Assembly: GCA_042088875.1 (NCBI GenBank)
Contig: JBELLF010000040.1
Coordinates: forward strand, 1 to 8,254
DNA from: Marisimplicoccus framensis_A
GTDB lineage: Bacteria; Bacteroidota; Bacteroidia; Flavobacteriales; Flavobacteriaceae
Reading direction: 5' to 3'
DNA length: 8,254 nt
Both the position numbers and the translations under genes were made by a program. Below the pieces are notes generated by a model, which was given only the letters and a program-made list of their open reading frames with translations, did no database searches and was not told the origin of the DNA. Below are positions 6,526 through 8,254 of the stretch, one piece after another (positions within the stretch are counted from its first letter, which is position 1; each line of letters begins with the position of its first letter).

Positions 6526-7998
6526 ATGAAAAATTACTTTAACACTCTATCATTTAGAGAGAAACTAATGCAATTAGGAAAATGTAGATTTATGAGCTCA
6601 TCTGAATTTAGTGATGGGGTGGAATTTCTCAAGAATAAAAAAATAGCTATTGTTGGTTGTGGTGCCCAAGGTCTACATCAAGGCCTTAATATGAGAGATT
6701 CTGGTCTTGATATTTCATACGCTCTTAGGCAGTCATCTATTGATTCAAAAAGACAATCATTTGTTAATGCAAGTACAAATAACTTTTATGTTGGTAATTT
6801 CGAAGAAATAATACCAAATTCTGACTTGGTAATAAATTTGACCCCAGATAAAAACCATACTCCAGTTGTTGAACAACTTATGCCATTAATGAAAAAAAAC
6901 TCTATTCTCTCTTATTCTCATGGATTCAACATAGTAGAAGAGGGTATTAAAGTTAGAGAAGATATAACCGTTATTATGGTCGCACCAAAATCTCCAGGAT
7001 CTGAGGTAAGAGAAGAGTACTTAAGAGGTTTTGGAGTTCCTACACTTATTGCTGTCCATCCTGAAAATGATACTAATGGAATTGGTTTTGATGCAGCAAA
7101 AGCATATGCGGTATCTCTCGGATCTGATAAAGCAGGAGTTTTAGAATCATCTTTTGTTGCTGAAGTTAAATCTGATTTAATGGGTGAACAGACAATATTG
7201 TGTGGAATGCTCCAAACAGGATCAATCCTGTGTTTTAATAAAATGAAAGAACTCGGAATTGAACCTAGGTACTCTGCAAAACTTATTCAATATGGATGGG
7301 AGACTGTTACAGAAGCTTTAAAGCATGGAGGTATAACAAATATGATGGACAGATTATCAAATTCTGCAAAAGTTAAAGCATTTGAATTATCTGAGGAACT
7401 TAAAGAAATATTATCTCCATTATTTATTAAGCATATGGATAATATCTTATCAGGTAAATTCTCCGAGACTATGATGAAGGATTGGGAGAATGATGATAAA
7501 GAACTTTTAAGTTGGAGAGAAGAAACAAGTAAGACTGATTTTGAAAAGACAGATCCGACATCAGATGAAATTTCTGAGCAAGAATATTTTGATAATGGAA
7601 TTTTAATGATAGCACTTGTTAAGGCTGGTGTAGAATTAGCGTTCGAGACAATGGTTGAAGCAGGTATAAAAGAAGAATCTGCATACTATGAATCTCTTCA
7701 TGAGCTTCCGCTTATAGCTAATCTAGTTTCCAGAAAAAAATTATACGAAATGAATAATATTATTTCTGATACAGCAGAATATGGATGCTATCTTTTTAAT
7801 AATGATGCAATTCCACTTCTATCTAAATTCTTTGATAAAGTAGAAACTGATGTAATTGGTACAGACTCAATAAGTAAGAGTGCAAACTCTGTTGATAATA
7901 AAAAATTAATTGAGATTAACGAAACAATTAGATACCACTCAATTGAAATAATTGGTGATGAACTTAGGCAGTACATGACTTCAATGAAATCTGTTTAA
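6526..7998 (+). CDS. ilvC: ketol-acid reductoisomerase, class II (NADP+)
   Basis: IlvC carries out alkyl migration and NADPH-dependent reduction of acetolactate or acetohydroxybutanoate to the dihydroxy acids used by IlvD. At 490 residues it is the long class II form (E. coli 491), not the ~330-residue class I enzyme. The Rossmann motif is 'AIVGCGAQGLHQG' (41-53). Residues fall at the same numbers as in E. coli IlvC: R68, R76 and S78 (NADPH phosphate site), H132 and K155 (catalysis), D217, E221, E389 and E393 (two Mg ions), and S414 (substrate). This implies no net insertion or deletion up to that point and NADPH preference. The duplicated C-terminal knotted domain is complete, ending 'ELRQYMTSMK'. 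ATG 6526 directly precedes the conserved 'NYFNTLSFREKLMQLGKCRF' start. There is no Shine-Dalgarno sequence. The gene lies between ilvN (5 bases) and ilvA (3 bases). Confidence 0.97.
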   Translation: MKNYFNTLSFREKLMQLGKCRFMSSSEFSDGVEFLKNKKIAIVGCGAQGLHQGLNMRDSGLDISYALRQSSIDSKRQSFVNASTNNFYVGNFEEIIPNSDLVINLTPDKNHTPVVEQLMPLMKKNSILSYSHGFNIVEEGIKVREDITVIMVAPKSPGSEVREEYLRGFGVPTLIAVHPENDTNGIGFDAAKAYAVSLGSDKAGVLESSFVAEVKSDLMGEQTILCGMLQTGSILCFNKMKELGIEPRYSAKLIQYGWETVTEALKHGGITNMMDRLSNSAKVKAFELSEELKEILSPLFIKHMDNILSGKFSETMMKDWENDDKELLSWREETSKTDFEKTDPTSDEISEQEYFDNGILMIALVKAGVELAFETMVEAGIKEESAYYESLHELPLIANLVSRKKLYEMNNIISDTAEYGCYLFNNDAIPLLSKFFDKVETDVIGTDSISKSANSVDNKKLIEINETIRYHSIEIIGDELRQYMTSMKSV

Positions 7999-8001
7999 TT
8001 A

Positions 8002-8254
8002 ATGCAACTTCCTGATTTAAAAGGAGTTAGAAATGCTTCTGAAAATCTCCAAGGTGTTTCAGTTTTAACTCCTTTAGTTATCAATGAGAGACTTTCAAAT
8101 GATCTAAATTGTAAAATTTACTTAAAACGAGAAGATCTACAGCAAGTTAGATCTTTTAAAATTCGTGGTGCTTTTAATAAAATTAGATCGATTGATTCAG
8201 ACTATCTAAAGAATAAAACATTAGTTTGTGCAAGTGCTGGTAATCATGCTCAGG
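8002..8254 (+). CDS. ilvA: threonine dehydratase/deaminase, N-terminal part (3' truncated by window end)
   Basis: This is an open frame from ATG 8002 running off the window, with 84 whole codons visible. It reads as a PLP fold-type II serine/threonine dehydratase: 'LTPLVINERLS' (22-32), 'IYLKREDLQQVRSFKIRGAF' (39-58) with K53 as the lysine that forms the PLP Schiff base, and 'CASAGNHAQ' (76-84), the start of the phosphate- and substrate-binding loop. The enzyme deaminates threonine to 2-oxobutanoate and ammonia, committing carbon to isoleucine. Its place three bases after ilvC in an ilvDBNC operon supports the biosynthetic IlvA role over the catabolic TdcB role. The C-terminal regulatory ACT-like domain, which would decide this directly, lies beyond the window. 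Confidence 0.93.
   Translation, partial: MQLPDLKGVRNASENLQGVSVLTPLVINERLSNDLNCKIYLKREDLQQVRSFKIRGAFNKIRSIDSDYLKNKTLVCASAGNHAQ

Noticed and set aside
8132..8157. Terminator-like hairpin AAGATCT / AGATCTT (10-base loop) followed by Ts inside ilvA
   Set aside because: It lies in the conserved EDLQ...RSFK coding stretch and is explained by codon choice. The stem has few G-C pairs and a terminator here would cut the gene.
1..8254. A mobile element, CRISPR array, tRNA/rRNA gene or defence/toxin system
   Set aside because: No transposase or integrase-like protein, repeat array, terminal inverted repeats, structured RNA or toxin-sized gene pair is visible. Nearly all the sequence is accounted for by intact housekeeping genes.

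Overview
The window is ordinary core-metabolism DNA from an AT-rich bacterium. The best fit is a marine-type member of Flavobacteriia (Bacteroidota). The evidence is the gene order ilvD-ilvB-ilvN-ilvC-ilvA, a long 490-residue (class II) ketol-acid reductoisomerase, a long 177-residue IlvN, a DsbD-type C-terminal domain with the Bacteroidota-style 'ISLYVDDR...SQPYYV' signature, start codons without Shine-Dalgarno sequences, and TAA as the stop of all seven genes whose ends are visible. The assignment rests on remembered family patterns, not on a search.

Layout. Positions 1-314 (+) hold the last ~103 codons of a DsbD-family thiol:disulfide interchange protein whose body and CxxC lie outside the window. 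It converges, with only a 10-base gap, on a two-gene minus-strand unit: a class-3-like aldehyde dehydrogenase (2422 to 1043) followed after one base by a nitroreductase-family flavoprotein (1041 to 325). A 189-base divergent intergenic region (2423-2611) separates this unit from the ilv operon and must hold the promoters for both directions. It contains an exact TAnnTTTG-type box for each strand plus weak AT-rich inverted repeats.

From 2612 to the window end runs a compact plus-strand operon: ilvD (dihydroxy-acid dehydratase), ilvB and ilvN (acetolactate synthase large and regulatory subunits), ilvC (ketol-acid reductoisomerase) and the first 84 codons of ilvA (threonine dehydratase). Gaps between these genes are 5, 1, 5 and 3 bases. 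Together the genes make the 2-oxoacid precursors of valine (and, through 2-oxoisovalerate, leucine) and of isoleucine. IlvA turns threonine into 2-oxobutanoate, IlvBN condenses it or pyruvate with pyruvate, IlvC isomerises and reduces, and IlvD dehydrates. The final transaminase (IlvE) and the leucine-specific leu genes are not in the window.

No mobile element, CRISPR array, RNA gene or defence-like system is visible. All complete genes appear intact, with their key catalytic residues present. I found no convincing undescribed system. The points most worth a second look are the divergent promoter region, the tightly coupled aldehyde dehydrogenase/nitroreductase pair, and the hydrophobic central segment of that nitroreductase.
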